Assembly (NCBI GenBank): GCA_949948775.1
Contig: CATLHC010000028.1
Span: 1-33,135 of the forward strand
DNA: 33,135 nt
Direction: 5' to 3'
Source of the DNA: an uncultured Oscillospiraceae bacterium
GTDB lineage: Bacteria; Bacillota; Clostridia; Oscillospirales; Oscillospiraceae
Position 1 is the first letter of the stretch. Every line of letters begins with the position of its first letter. Below, in pieces: positions 13,525 through 21,654 of the stretch. The notes below the pieces were generated by a model. The model worked only from the letters and a program-made list of their open reading frames with translations, was not told the origin of the DNA and ran no database searches. The position numbers were made by a program, and so were the translations under genes.

Positions 13525-14706
13525 ATGTTTAATTTTGAGTTCTATGCTCCCACCCGCGTGGTGTTTGGCCGGGGTGTGGAGTCCCGCACGGGCCGGCTGC
13601 TCAAAGAGCTTGGCGTGAGCCGGGTCCTTATCCACTACGGCGGCGGAAGCGTTGTGCGCTCCGGTCTGCTGGATCGGGTGGCCGCGTCCTTGGACGAGGC
13701 GGGCGTCGCCCACACCCAGCTGGGCGGTGTGGTGCCCAACCCCCGGCTGCCCAAAATTCGAGAGGGTACGGAGCTGGCCATGCAGTTTGGCGCGGAGCTG
13801 ATTCTGGCCGTAGGCGGCGGCTCGGTGATCGACTCTTCCAAGGCCATCGCCTACGCCTTGGCGGACCCGGACCACGACGTGTGGGATTTGTACTGCGGGA
13901 AGCGCAAGGCCGCCGGGTGTTTTCCCGTGGCCTGCGTGCTCACCATCGCCGCTGCGGGAAGCGAGATGAGCAACAGCAGCGTTATCACCAATGAGGAGAC
14001 CGGGGAGAAACGGGGCTATCGGGACAACCAGTGCCGCCTCAAATTTGCCGTCATGAATCCCGAGCTCACCGTCACTCTGCCCGCCTACCAAACGGCGGCG
14101 GGATGCACCGACATCATGATGCACACCCTGGAGCGCTACTTTACCCAGGGCGGAAATATGGAGCTCACCGACCGCATCGCCGAGGGCCTGCTGCGCACGG
14201 TGATGAAAAATGCCCTTATTCTCCGGGATGACCCCGCCAACTACGACGCCCGGGCCGAGGTGATGTGGGCCAGCTCCCTGTCTCACAACGATCTGACCGG
14301 CCTGGGCGCGGACGGCATGGACTTCGTCCCCCACGGCCTGGAGCACGAGCTGGGCGGCATGTTTGACGTGACCCATGGCGCTGGACTGGCCGCCGTGTGG
14401 CCCAGCTGGGCAAGATACGTATACAAGGACTGTCTGCCCCGGTTCGTCCAGTTTGCCGTCAACGTGATGGGCATCGCGCCAAAAAACACCGACAAGGAAA
14501 CCGCCCTGGCGGGCATCGCCGCTCTGGAGGAGTTCTTCCGCTCCATCCACATGCCCGTCACCTTGAAAGAGCTGGGGGTGGAGCCGACTGAAGCGCAGAT
14601 TTTGGCCATGGCGGCCTCCTTCGCCCGGAATGCCGGAGGCAAAAAGGGAACGGCCAAGGTAATGCGCGAGGCGGACATGGCCGCCGTTTACCGCATGGCC
14701 CTGTGA
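13525..14706 (+). CDS. Iron-containing alcohol dehydrogenase (YqhD/butanol dehydrogenase type)
   Basis: 393 residues, full length; the ATG is preceded by GAGGAGG. It should interconvert alcohols and aldehydes with NAD(P)H. The dinucleotide motif GGGSVIDSSKA is at residues 97-107. The metal ligands Asp196, His200, His270 and His284 have the same spacing as in E. coli YqhD. The N-terminal NFEFYAPTRVVFGRG is typical of butanol dehydrogenase-like members. It is monocistronic, with its own promoter and a strong terminator. The physiological substrate is unknown, with short-chain or toxic aldehydes the likeliest. Confidence 0.95.
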   Translation: MFNFEFYAPTRVVFGRGVESRTGRLLKELGVSRVLIHYGGGSVVRSGLLDRVAASLDEAGVAHTQLGGVVPNPRLPKIREGTELAMQFGAELILAVGGGSVIDSSKAIAYALADPDHDVWDLYCGKRKAAGCFPVACVLTIAAAGSEMSNSSVITNEETGEKRGYRDNQCRLKFAVMNPELTVTLPAYQTAAGCTDIMMHTLERYFTQGGNMELTDRIAEGLLRTVMKNALILRDDPANYDARAEVMWASSLSHNDLTGLGADGMDFVPHGLEHELGGMFDVTHGAGLAAVWPSWARYVYKDCLPRFVQFAVNVMGIAPKNTDKETALAGIAALEEFFRSIHMPVTLKELGVEPTEAQILAMAASFARNAGGKKGTAKVMREADMAAVYRMAL

Positions 14707-14777
14707 AAAGGGCAGACTCAGCCGCCGGGATGTGCCAAGCAAATAGACCAGCCTCAGCCAAAAGCCGATTGATAAAA

Positions 14778-14805
14778 GAGGGCCGATTTTGCGGCCCTCT
14801 TTTTG
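14778..14805 (+). terminator. Intrinsic terminator of the first iron alcohol dehydrogenase
   Basis: GAGGGCCG (14778-14785) pairs with CGGCCCTC (14792-14799) around a six-base loop, followed by TTTTT. Confidence 0.92.
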
Positions 14806-14857
14806 TTCATATTCTTTCTTCAAATCACGCATACTACCTCCAACGAGGTGATGATTT

Positions 14858-16177
14858 ATGGAGTCCATCTGGGAAAAAACCGCCCGGCTTCCCAAATTTC
14901 AGCCCCTGGACAGGGATATCCGCGCCGACGTGCTGGTCATTGGCGGCGGGCTGACCGGGCTGCTGTGCGCGTACGAGCTGACTCAGGCAGGGATGGATTG
15001 CGTTCTGGCAGAGGCCGGGCGCCTGTGCGGCGGGGTGAGCAAAAATACCACCGCCAAACTCACCGCTCAGCATGGGCTGATTTATCACAAGCTGCTCAAG
15101 AAATTCGGTTTGGAGCGGACTAGGGCTTACCTTGACGCCAACCGGGCGGCGCTGAAGCGCATCCGGGAGCTCTGCCAGGACATTCCCTGTGATTTTGAGG
15201 AAAAATCCAATTACGTCTATTCCTTGGACAGCCGGAAAGAGCTGGACCAGGAGATGGCTGCATTGGCTAAACTGGGCTGTTCCGCCGCGCTGGTGTCGGA
15301 AACGGCGCTCCCCTTTCCTGTTGCGGGCGCGGTGCGGTTTGATCGCCAAGCTCAATTTCACCCGCTGAAATTCGCCGCAAAAATCGCGGAGGAGCTCACA
15401 ATCTATGAGCACACCCGTGTTCTGGAGGTCAAAACCGGCGAGGCAGTCACGGAAGGCGGAACCATCAAAGCGGACCACATCGTGGTGGCCACTCACTTTC
15501 CCTTTCTCAATAAATTCGGCTGCTATTGGCTGAAGCTGTACCAAAGCCGGTCCTATGTGTTGGCTCTGGAGGGCGGTCCGGATCTGGACGGAATGTACGT
15601 GGACGCAAGCGGCAAAGGGCTGTCCTTCCGCGGCTATGACGGCATGCTCCTGCTGGGAGGCGGCGCCCACCGCACGGGCGCACAGGGAGAAGGCTGGACC
15701 GGGCTGGAGGATTTTTCCCGCCGCCATTGGCCGGACGCCCGCCCCGTGTGCCGCTGGGCCGCTCAAGACTGCATGACCCTGGACGGCGCGCCCTATATCG
15801 GCCTGTACTCCCCGCGCCTGCCCGGACTGTACGCCGCCACCGGCTTCAACAAATGGGGGATGACCTCCTCCATGGCCGCCGCAGACCTGATCACCGATCT
15901 GATTTTAGGTGGAGACAACTCCTATCGTACCACTTTTTCTCCCTCCCGCTCTGTGTTTCATCTCCAGCTGGCCGCAAACGCCGGCGAGAGCGCTTGGAAT
16001 CTGCTTACCCCCACCCGGCCCCGGTGCCCCCATATGGGCTGTGCTTTGAAATACAACTCCCAGGAGCACTCCTGGGACTGTCCCTGCCACGGCTCTCGAT
16101 TTGCCGAGGACGGTCAGCTGCTGGACGGCCCCGCCACCGGCGGACTGCTCCACGACCGCACAAAACATGTCAAATAG
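14858..16177 (+). CDS. FAD-dependent oxidoreductase with C-terminal Rieske domain (YhfW-like)
   Basis: 439 residues; the ATG at 14858 has GAGGTG upstream. An N-terminal DAO-type FAD domain begins with VLVIGGGLTG (about 25-34) and has the characteristic SKNTTAKLTAQHG (61-73). The C-terminal 50 residues form a compact Rieske [2Fe-2S] site: C390-P-H392 and C408-x-x-H411 as ligands, with Cys395 and Cys410 for the usual disulfide. This is the architecture of B. subtilis YhfW, whose substrate is unknown, but it is shorter than the roughly 500 residues I recall. No signal peptide is visible, so a cytoplasmic location is likely. It is probably monocistronic and converges on the CmpB-like gene through a shared hairpin. 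Confidence 0.92.
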   Translation: MESIWEKTARLPKFQPLDRDIRADVLVIGGGLTGLLCAYELTQAGMDCVLAEAGRLCGGVSKNTTAKLTAQHGLIYHKLLKKFGLERTRAYLDANRAALKRIRELCQDIPCDFEEKSNYVYSLDSRKELDQEMAALAKLGCSAALVSETALPFPVAGAVRFDRQAQFHPLKFAAKIAEELTIYEHTRVLEVKTGEAVTEGGTIKADHIVVATHFPFLNKFGCYWLKLYQSRSYVLALEGGPDLDGMYVDASGKGLSFRGYDGMLLLGGGAHRTGAQGEGWTGLEDFSRRHWPDARPVCRWAAQDCMTLDGAPYIGLYSPRLPGLYAATGFNKWGMTSSMAAADLITDLILGGDNSYRTTFSPSRSVFHLQLAANAGESAWNLLTPTRPRCPHMGCALKYNSQEHSWDCPCHGSRFAEDGQLLDGPATGGLLHDRTKHVK

Positions 16178-16182
16178 CAAAA

Positions 16183-16209
16183 GGCTGCCCCGGAATTTTC
16201 CGAGGCAGT
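16183..16209. terminator. Shared terminator between convergent genes
   Basis: TGCCCCGG (16186-16193) pairs with CCGAGGCA (16200-16207) around six bases, with one G-T pair. On the minus strand the stem is followed by CCTTTTGC and on the plus strand by GTCTCTTTA. It lies between the Rieske-protein stop and the convergent membrane-protein stop. Confidence 0.75.
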
Positions 16210-16213
16210 CTCT

Positions 16214-16924
16214 TTACCAATCGATCTCGTCCAAAATACCCATGTTCGGGTACCGGCTTTTCAGCCGGCTGTCGGGATAGGCTTCATCCAAAAATTGGCT
16301 CACTTTGCCGGAGGCAGGCACCGCTCTGCGCCGCTGATCCATCCGGCACAGGGCGGCGGCGGACAGCGCCGTGCTGCACGCCAAAAACAGTGCCGCAACC
16401 CGGACGATCCGCCTGCCCTTTCGCTGGGGAACTCGGTCGATCAAGGCGCACAGCGCCGGGTAGGCCAGCCGCACCCAAGCCAGAGAGGCCACGCCCCAGA
16501 AAATGCAGAATACCAAATTAACCCGCCCATTCAGGTTAAAGGGCAGATGGCGGTAATCCCAGAAGCAGGCTCCGAACAGAACCTCCTGGACCCAGGAGCA
16601 TATGTACTCATAGGCGCCTCCCAGCACCGCGCCTGTCATAACGATACGCGCCGTCCCCTGGTCATCCATACGGTGGAACGCCACGGTAAGCAGCACCGCC
16701 CCCAGCCCCCACACCAGGCTGAACGGCCCGTAAACCAAGCTGCTGCGGCTGATGAGCTCTCCACGGGTGGCCAGCCAGAACACTACCTCAATCAAGTCAC
16801 CTGCAACCCCCGCGATGAGAAACAGCCAAAACACCCGATACACTGTGAGCGGCTTGGCCGCAGCCACTTTCACCTCTTCTCTGACCCGGCCTCCGAATCC
16901 ATCTGCTGCCGTCTCTCTCGTCAC
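16214..16924 (-). CDS. CmpB-like (putative ABC-transporter type IV) membrane protein
   Basis: 236 residues. I choose GTG 16924 as start because AAGGAGG lies eight bases upstream; the longer frame to 17002 would read through that site. There are about five hydrophobic segments between residues 27 and 190. Family-like patterns include a Phe/Trp-rich segment with GDLIEVVFW, SLVYGPFSLVWGLGAVL, GAYEYICSWVQEVLFGACFWDYRH and NLNGRVNLVF. This matches the clostridial family called putative ABC-transporter type IV (CmpB, PF06541). No ATPase partner is adjacent, so a transporter role is unproven. The C-terminus is soluble and ends in GILDEIDW. Confidence 0.8.
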   Translation of the reverse strand: MTRETAADGFGGRVREEVKVAAAKPLTVYRVFWLFLIAGVAGDLIEVVFWLATRGELISRSSLVYGPFSLVWGLGAVLLTVAFHRMDDQGTARIVMTGAVLGGAYEYICSWVQEVLFGACFWDYRHLPFNLNGRVNLVFCIFWGVASLAWVRLAYPALCALIDRVPQRKGRRIVRVAALFLACSTALSAAALCRMDQRRRAVPASGKVSQFLDEAYPDSRLKSRYPNMGILDEIDW

Positions 16925-16999
16925 ACTTACCGCCTCCTTTGTTGTGTTACAGCATATCATGGGAGAGTGGTAAAAATGCGAAAGGATTTCTAAAATTTT

Positions 17000-17049
17000 C
17001 ATAAAGAAAGTGCGCCCACCACGCAGAACGTGGGCGCACTTTCTTTATG
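17000..17049. terminator. Perfect 20-bp inverted repeat, terminator-like
   Basis: Bases 17000-17019 are the exact reverse complement of 17030-17049, with a 10-base loop. The arms combine a GC-rich top (GTGCGCCCAC) with an AT-rich base (CATAAAGAAA), so each strand ends in TTTCTTTATG. It lies downstream of the alaS-to-HIT transcript and just upstream of the CmpB-like gene. It is most likely the terminator of the alaS operon. Confidence 0.7.
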
Positions 17050-17177
17050 GAATGGTTTTTGCCCAAATGGGGTCCCCCCAAAGCCGCTCTGTGGCTTTGC
17101 GGGGAGAGGAGGGACAGCAGAACGGATGAGTTTTCCCCGCAGGGGGAAACAAATAAGCGCAGCTTGTACCGACGATG
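17050..17177. repeat. Structured non-coding stretch, possible dispersed intergenic repeat
   Basis: No credible gene. Two further small hairpins are visible: AAAGCC/GGCTTT around 17081-17099 and TTTTCCCC/GGGGGAAA around 17131-17150, separated by G-rich sequence. With the adjoining 20-bp inverted repeat this gives three stems within about 150 bases after the HIT gene stop. Such compact, hairpin-rich intergenic DNA often belongs to a repeat family in clostridial genomes, but only one copy is visible here. Confidence 0.3.
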
Positions 17178-17516
17178 TCAACCCGGAGGCCAAGTCATAT
17201 CCCGGCCCGCCAGCACGTGGAAGTGCAGGTGGGGCACGGACTGCCCCGCCTGAACGCCGCAGTTGGACACCACCCGGAAATCGGTAATGCCAAGCTCTTT
17301 TGCCACCTTGGAGATGACCTCAAAACAGTGACCCACCACCTGAGAGTTGGTCCCGTCGATCTCCCCACAGGAGCCGATGTGAGTCTTTGGAATGACCAGA
17401 AAATGGGTGGGCGCCTGGGGATCAATATCATAAAAGGCATAGCAGGTGTCATCCTCATATACCTTTTTGGAGGGGATATCCCCCTTCACGATTTTGCAGA
17501 ACAGACAATCAGACAT
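17178..17516 (-). CDS. HIT (histidine triad) family protein
   Basis: 112 residues, typical of HINT-type histidine triad proteins; the ATG at 17516 has AAAGGAGG upstream. These are nucleoside phosphoramidases, hydrolysing AMP-linked amines including aminoacyl-AMP from synthetases. The motif HLHFH is at residues 96-100 followed by VL. The N-terminal CLFCKIVKGDIPSKKVYED is classical and C4/C7 may bind zinc. It lies 13 bases after the cupin gene and is the last gene of the transcript that starts at alaS. A link to aminoacyl-adenylate metabolism is attractive but inferred. Confidence 0.96.
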   Translation of the reverse strand: MSDCLFCKIVKGDIPSKKVYEDDTCYAFYDIDPQAPTHFLVIPKTHIGSCGEIDGTNSQVVGHCFEVISKVAKELGITDFRVVSNCGVQAGQSVPHLHFHVLAGRDMTWPPG

Positions 17517-17529
17517 GGTTCAGCCTCCT

Positions 17530-17859
17530 TTATTGATTCGGCACCACGGCAAAAAACTCCAGCGGGCCGTCGCTGTTGTTGATAAGGGAGTGGCCGTGCC
17601 CCTTGGGGCAGTAGTGGCACTGACCCGCCTGTACCGCCTCCTCGCCCTCGTCGTACTTCACCTTGCCCGTGCCGGACAGGATGTAGATGATCTCGCTGCT
17701 GGTCTCGTGGGTGTGATAGCCGATGGAGGAGCCGGGGTCCAGCACCCCCTTCAAGATCTTGCCCAGCTCGTCTACCCGCATCTGGGCGTGCAGCGTACCC
17801 TCGCCGCCCAAAAAATTGGGGATATGGGTGGTCTCCATGGTGGAATAGTCTAAAATCAT
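17530..17859 (-). CDS. Small cupin-domain protein
   Basis: 109 residues from the ATG at 17859, whose ribosome binding site overlaps the stop of the upstream gene; a TTG 18 bases upstream is less likely. It is a single conserved barrel with cupin motif 1, H49-T-H51 then E56 and G63 (SIGYHTHETSSEIIYILSG), and motif 2, PKGHGHSLIN with His90, so the metal site is complete. Function is not predictable; small cupins include isomerases, dioxygenases and binding proteins. It lies between the unknown 246-residue gene and the HIT gene, all tightly spaced. Confidence 0.92.
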   Translation of the reverse strand: MILDYSTMETTHIPNFLGGEGTLHAQMRVDELGKILKGVLDPGSSIGYHTHETSSEIIYILSGTGKVKYDEGEEAVQAGQCHYCPKGHGHSLINNSDGPLEFFAVVPNQ

Positions 17860-17873
17860 GGCGTTTTCTCCCT

Positions 17874-18614
17874 TCAAACAGGTTTGAACTGATTGGTCTG
17901 GGCGTCATAGGCGTAGCCCAGCGCACCCAGCTTTTCGGTCAGCTCCGCCTGGTCCGCGTCCATACCGACACACAAATACTCCAGGCTGGGATACTCGTCC
18001 CGGAGCTTGGTGTTCACAACGCTGAGCAAAATATTGGGGTCCTGGGGCAGCATAGGCTCATCTCCTTCTTCCTTCGAGCGCTCATAGCCCACTACATCAT
18101 AATATTCCTCGGAAAAGTTCAGCACCGCCGGATCAAATTTTTTCTGCATGGCCTTGACCTTTTTGAAAGGGTCAACGGGGATCAAGCCAAATTCCTTCAC
18201 AATCGCGGCCAGGGCCTTGTCCTTTTCCTCAAAAAACTTCGCCTGGTACTGATTCTCCCGGGCGGCGGCATCCTCCGCGGCCAGCTCATCATACTGCTTC
18301 CGGGTCATCCAGAAGATCTGGCTCAGCGGGTTTGCGTCCTGACAGTAGAGGACAAAGGAGAGGAACTCCCGGAAATCACCGGCCACAGGGAGCACATAGG
18401 TCCCCCGCTCCCCCATGGATGGGTCCACGCAGAACACCCGCTCGTCCCCCGGCAGGAGGATGAAATGGACGCCGTCGCAGCCGATGCGGCCCACAAACTC
18501 CGCGTCCACCGGGGTGCAGAAGTAGGCGAAATCATCCGCTCCGGCCTGGAGCAGCCCGATGGAATCAAAGTTGATGTCCAGCGCCCGAAAGCGCTTCAGA
18601 TCGTCCCGGGTCAT
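17874..18614 (-). CDS. Conserved-looking protein of unknown function in the alaS operon
   Basis: 246 residues, soluble, acidic, with no signal peptide or membrane segment. I do not recognise the family. The N-terminal half (FDSIGLLQAGADDFAYFCTP, VGRIGCDGVHFILLPGDERVF) reads as alternating strands. A charged helical middle (about 108-175) is followed by a C-terminal beta-alpha segment. The start codon lies three bases after the alaS stop, and the stop overlaps the cupin ribosome binding site, so it is almost certainly translated from the alaS mRNA. Nothing in its sequence ties it to translation. Confidence 0.8.
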   Translation of the reverse strand: MTRDDLKRFRALDINFDSIGLLQAGADDFAYFCTPVDAEFVGRIGCDGVHFILLPGDERVFCVDPSMGERGTYVLPVAGDFREFLSFVLYCQDANPLSQIFWMTRKQYDELAAEDAAARENQYQAKFFEEKDKALAAIVKEFGLIPVDPFKKVKAMQKKFDPAVLNFSEEYYDVVGYERSKEEGDEPMLPQDPNILLSVVNTKLRDEYPSLEYLCVGMDADQAELTEKLGALGYAYDAQTNQFKPV

Positions 18615-18617
18615 GGC

Positions 18618-21302
18618 TTATATTCCCAGCTTCATGGCCACCACGTTGTCCACCATGGCCAGGGCATTGTCCAGCATGAGCACGTCCTTGCCGCCGCCCA
18701 TGGCGGAGTCGGGCTTGCCGCCGCCGGAGCCCCCCGCGATGGCGCACACCTGCTTGATGATGTCCCCGGCCTTGACGCCTTTTTTGACGGCCTCCTTGCC
18801 ACAGACGCACAGGAAGGTGATCTTGCCGTCGTTGACGCTGGCCAGCACCGCCACCACGCTGGCGTCCTTCTCCCGGAGCAGGTCGCCCATCTGGCGCAGC
18901 CGCTGGCCGTCCGCCTCGGGCACGGTGGCGGTGAGCACCTTCAGCTCGCCCACCTCGTGGGCGCCGAACAGGATGCGCTCCGTCTCGCCCGCCGCCTCCC
19001 GGGCCTTGAATTTCTCCACCATCTGGTGCAGGTTCCGGATCTCCCCCATGACGGCCTCCGCCTTCTCCCGCAGCTCGCCAGGCTTGGCCTTGAGCACCGC
19101 CGCCGCCTGGCTCACCCGCTCCTGGACCTCGCCGAAGAAGGCCAGGGTCTCTTTGCCGGTGGTGGCCTCGATGCGGCGCACACCGCTGGCCACGGAGAAC
19201 TCGCTCTTGATGCGGAAAGCCCCCGCCATGGCGGTGTTGGGCAGGTGGGTGCCGCCGCAGAACTCCACGGAGTACCCGTCCCCCATATCCACCACCCGGA
19301 CGGTGTCGCCGTACTTCTCTCCGAACAGGGCGATGGCGCCCCGCTGCTTGGCCTCCTCGATGGGCAGCACGTCGGTGCGCACCTGGTAGCCTGCCAGGAT
19401 GGCGTCGTTGACGATGCAGCCCACCTCGGCCACCTGCTCCGGGGTCATGGCCTCGAAGTGGGTGAAGTCAAAGCGCAGCCGGTCCGGCTCCACCAGGGAG
19501 CCGGCCTGGTGGACGTGATCTCCCAGCACCTGGCGCAAGGCGGCGTCCAGCAAATGGGTGGCGGTGTGAGCGCGCATGATGGCGTTCCGGCGTTCCCCGT
19601 CGATGTGGGCGCGGACGGTGTCCCCCACCTTCAGCACGCCCTCCACCATTTTGCCGTAGTGCATATATTTGCCGCCCTTGTTCTTCTGTACGTCGGTGAC
19701 CTCAAACAGCAGACCGTTGTCCCCGCGACCGGCGATGTGGCCGTGGTCGGCCACCTGGCCGCCCATCTCGGCGTAGAAGGGGGTCTTGTCCAGCACCACG
19801 ATACCCTCCACGCCGGGCATCAGCTCCTCGGCCAGCTCGTTCTCCACCACCAGGGCCACCACCTTGGCGTCCATGATGGCGTTTTCAGTGTAGCCCACAA
19901 ATTCGGTCTCGGGCACGTCCTTGCCGAACTCCACCCCGGCCCAGCCCAGGTCGCCCAGGGCTTCCCGGGCCTTGCGGGCCCGCTGGCGCTGCTCTTCCAT
20001 CATCTGGTTGAACTCCGCTGTGTTCAGGTCTAAGCCGTACTCCGCCACCATCTCCAGGGTCAAGTCGATGGGGAAGCCGTAGGTGTCGTACAGCTTGAAG
20101 GCGTCCGCGCCGGAGAAGGTTTTCTCCCCCTTCTCCTTGTGGCCGGCCAGCATCTCGTTGAAAATCTTGAGGCCGCCGTCAATGGTTTTGGAAAAGTTCT
20201 CCTCCTCCACCCGGATGACCTTGGTGATATAGTCCTGGCGCTCCCGCAGCTCGGGATAGTGGCCCTCATTCTCGTGGATGACGGTGTCGCACACCTGGTA
20301 CAAGAAAGGCTCGTTGACGCCCAGCAGCTTGCCGTGGCGGGCGGCCCGGCGCAGCAGACGGCGCAGCACATAGCCCCGGCCCTCGTTGGAGGGCAGCACA
20401 CCGTCGCAGATCATGAACACGGCGGAGCGGATGTGGTCGGTGATGACCCGGAGAGATACGTCCTTCTCCTTTGTCTCGCCGTAGTGGGCGTGGGTGATCT
20501 CGGACACCTTGTTGGTGATGTTCATCACGGTGTCCACGTCGAACAGGGAGCCCACCCCCTGGCACACGCAGGCCAGCCGTTCCAGACCCATGCCGGTGTC
20601 GATGTTCTTCTGCTTCAGCTCGGTGTAGTGATCGTTGCCGTCGTTATCAAACTGGGAAAACACTACGTTCCACACCTCGATATAGCGGTCGCAGTCACAG
20701 CCCACGGTACAGCCGGGCTTGCCGCAGCCGTGCTCGGGGCCCCGGTCGTAGTAGATCTCGGAGCAGGGGCCGCAGGGGCCGGAGCCGTGCTCCCAGAAGT
20801 TGTCCGCTTTGCCGAACTTGAAGATACGGTCGGCAGGGATGCCGATCTCCTCGTTCCAGATGCGGAAGGCCTCATCGTCGGCGGGGGTGGTCTCGTTGCC
20901 GGCGAAGACGGAGGGGTACAGGCGGCTGGGGTCCAGCCCCACCCACTCGGGGGAGGTCAAAAACTCCCAGGCCCAGTGGATGGCGTCCTTTTTAAAGTAG
21001 TCGCCGAAGGAGAAGTTGCCCAGCATCTCAAAGTAGGTGCCGTGGCGGTCGGTGTGGCCGATGTTCTCGATGTCGCCGGTGCGGATGCACTTCTGGCAGG
21101 TGGTGACCCGGTGGCGGGGGGGCTCCTGCTCCCCGGTGAAGAAGGGCTTCATGGGGGCCATGCCGGAGTTGATGAGCAGCAGAGACGCGTCGTTCTGGGG
21201 GATGAGGGAAAAGCTGGGCAGGCGCAGGTGGCCTTTGGTCTCGAAGAACCGCAGAAACATCTCCCGGAGCTCATTCAGGCCGTAGGGTTTGGGATCGTAC
21301 AT
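18618..21302 (-). CDS. alaS: Alanine--tRNA ligase
   Basis: 894 residues, a full-length AlaRS; the ATG at 21302 has GGAGGT upstream. It charges tRNA-Ala and edits Ser/Gly mischarged tRNA. The class II catalytic core occupies the N-terminal half (YGLNELREMFLRFFETKGH, then the NSGMAPMKPFF and MLGNFSFGDYFK motifs). The editing domain has the zinc motifs HTATHLL and CGGTH. A C-Ala domain ends with GGGKPDSAMGGG, as usual. Expression is controlled by a T-box leader. Three more genes follow with gaps of 3, -3 and 13 bases or so, apparently on the same mRNA. Confidence 0.98.
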   Translation of the reverse strand: MYDPKPYGLNELREMFLRFFETKGHLRLPSFSLIPQNDASLLLINSGMAPMKPFFTGEQEPPRHRVTTCQKCIRTGDIENIGHTDRHGTYFEMLGNFSFGDYFKKDAIHWAWEFLTSPEWVGLDPSRLYPSVFAGNETTPADDEAFRIWNEEIGIPADRIFKFGKADNFWEHGSGPCGPCSEIYYDRGPEHGCGKPGCTVGCDCDRYIEVWNVVFSQFDNDGNDHYTELKQKNIDTGMGLERLACVCQGVGSLFDVDTVMNITNKVSEITHAHYGETKEKDVSLRVITDHIRSAVFMICDGVLPSNEGRGYVLRRLLRRAARHGKLLGVNEPFLYQVCDTVIHENEGHYPELRERQDYITKVIRVEEENFSKTIDGGLKIFNEMLAGHKEKGEKTFSGADAFKLYDTYGFPIDLTLEMVAEYGLDLNTAEFNQMMEEQRQRARKAREALGDLGWAGVEFGKDVPETEFVGYTENAIMDAKVVALVVENELAEELMPGVEGIVVLDKTPFYAEMGGQVADHGHIAGRGDNGLLFEVTDVQKNKGGKYMHYGKMVEGVLKVGDTVRAHIDGERRNAIMRAHTATHLLDAALRQVLGDHVHQAGSLVEPDRLRFDFTHFEAMTPEQVAEVGCIVNDAILAGYQVRTDVLPIEEAKQRGAIALFGEKYGDTVRVVDMGDGYSVEFCGGTHLPNTAMAGAFRIKSEFSVASGVRRIEATTGKETLAFFGEVQERVSQAAAVLKAKPGELREKAEAVMGEIRNLHQMVEKFKAREAAGETERILFGAHEVGELKVLTATVPEADGQRLRQMGDLLREKDASVVAVLASVNDGKITFLCVCGKEAVKKGVKAGDIIKQVCAIAGGSGGGKPDSAMGGGKDVLMLDNALAMVDNVVAMKLGI

Positions 21303-21343
21303 GGGAATTACCTCCGTATATTTCATATTTCTTTTCAAACAAC

Positions 21344-21555
21344 AAAAAAGCCCTGCCAACGCCCAGGGACGAAGCACGCGCTCCGTGGTACCACCCTGAT
21401 TTCCTCATGGCAAGGACACTCAACCGCCCGGTAACGGGGGCGCCGTCCCGGTCATCCCGGGAGCGCTCGGGAGCGGCCCGTCCAACGCCAGGCGCAAGGG
21501 TTTCCACTCTCCCCTCTCTCTGGTGCGCGGCAGCTTGGACTTGACTCCGTCACAG
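21344..21555 (-). ncRNA. T-box riboswitch leader of alaS
   Basis: On the minus strand the conserved T-box sequence AGGGTGGTACCACGG (21397-21383) is unmistakable. Downstream a CCCTG/CAGGG stem followed by TTTTTT (about 21345-21369) forms the terminator. The 5' arm of this stem can instead pair with the CAGGG at the front of the T-box to give the antiterminator. The 5' part is closed by GTCCAA pairing with TTGGAC (about 21535-21480) and includes the AGAGAG element and a GTGGAAACC-type distal loop. A GCC alanine specifier near 21491-21494 is plausible but not certain. Uncharged tRNA-Ala should promote read-through into alaS. Confidence 0.93.
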
Positions 21556-21562
21556 CGGGTCT

Positions 21563-21590
21563 ATTTTATCATATTTCCGCCGCTTGTCAA
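21563..21590 (-). promoter_or_regulatory. Sigma-A promoter of the alaS T-box transcript
   Basis: On the minus strand TTGACA (21590-21585), 16 bases, then TAAAAT (21568-21563), just upstream of the T-box leader. Confidence 0.85.
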
Positions 21591-21601
21591 GCGCACAGCG
21601 C

Positions 21602-21634
21602 AAAAAAAGCCCCCGCCGGACACGCCGGCGGGGG
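21602..21634 (-). terminator. Intrinsic terminator of the second iron alcohol dehydrogenase
   Basis: CCCCCGCCGG (21610-21619) pairs perfectly with CCGGCGGGGG (21625-21634). On the minus strand the stem runs into a tract of seven T. It lies 20 bases after the stop codon. Confidence 0.95.
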
Positions 21635-21654
21635 AGAAAATGGCCTTGCCTAGA

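Noticed and set aside
13429-14895. 488-codon open frame on the minus strand
   Set aside because: It is antisense to the iron alcohol dehydrogenase and runs through its promoter and terminator.
16999-17193. 64-codon minus-strand frame across the hairpin-rich intergenic block
   Set aside because: It has no ribosome binding site, overlaps the HIT gene end and reads through a perfect inverted repeat; more likely non-coding.
18465-20033. 522-codon open frame on the plus strand
   Set aside because: It is antisense to alaS with a His/Gly/Val-biased composition; AlaRS is unmistakable on the other strand.
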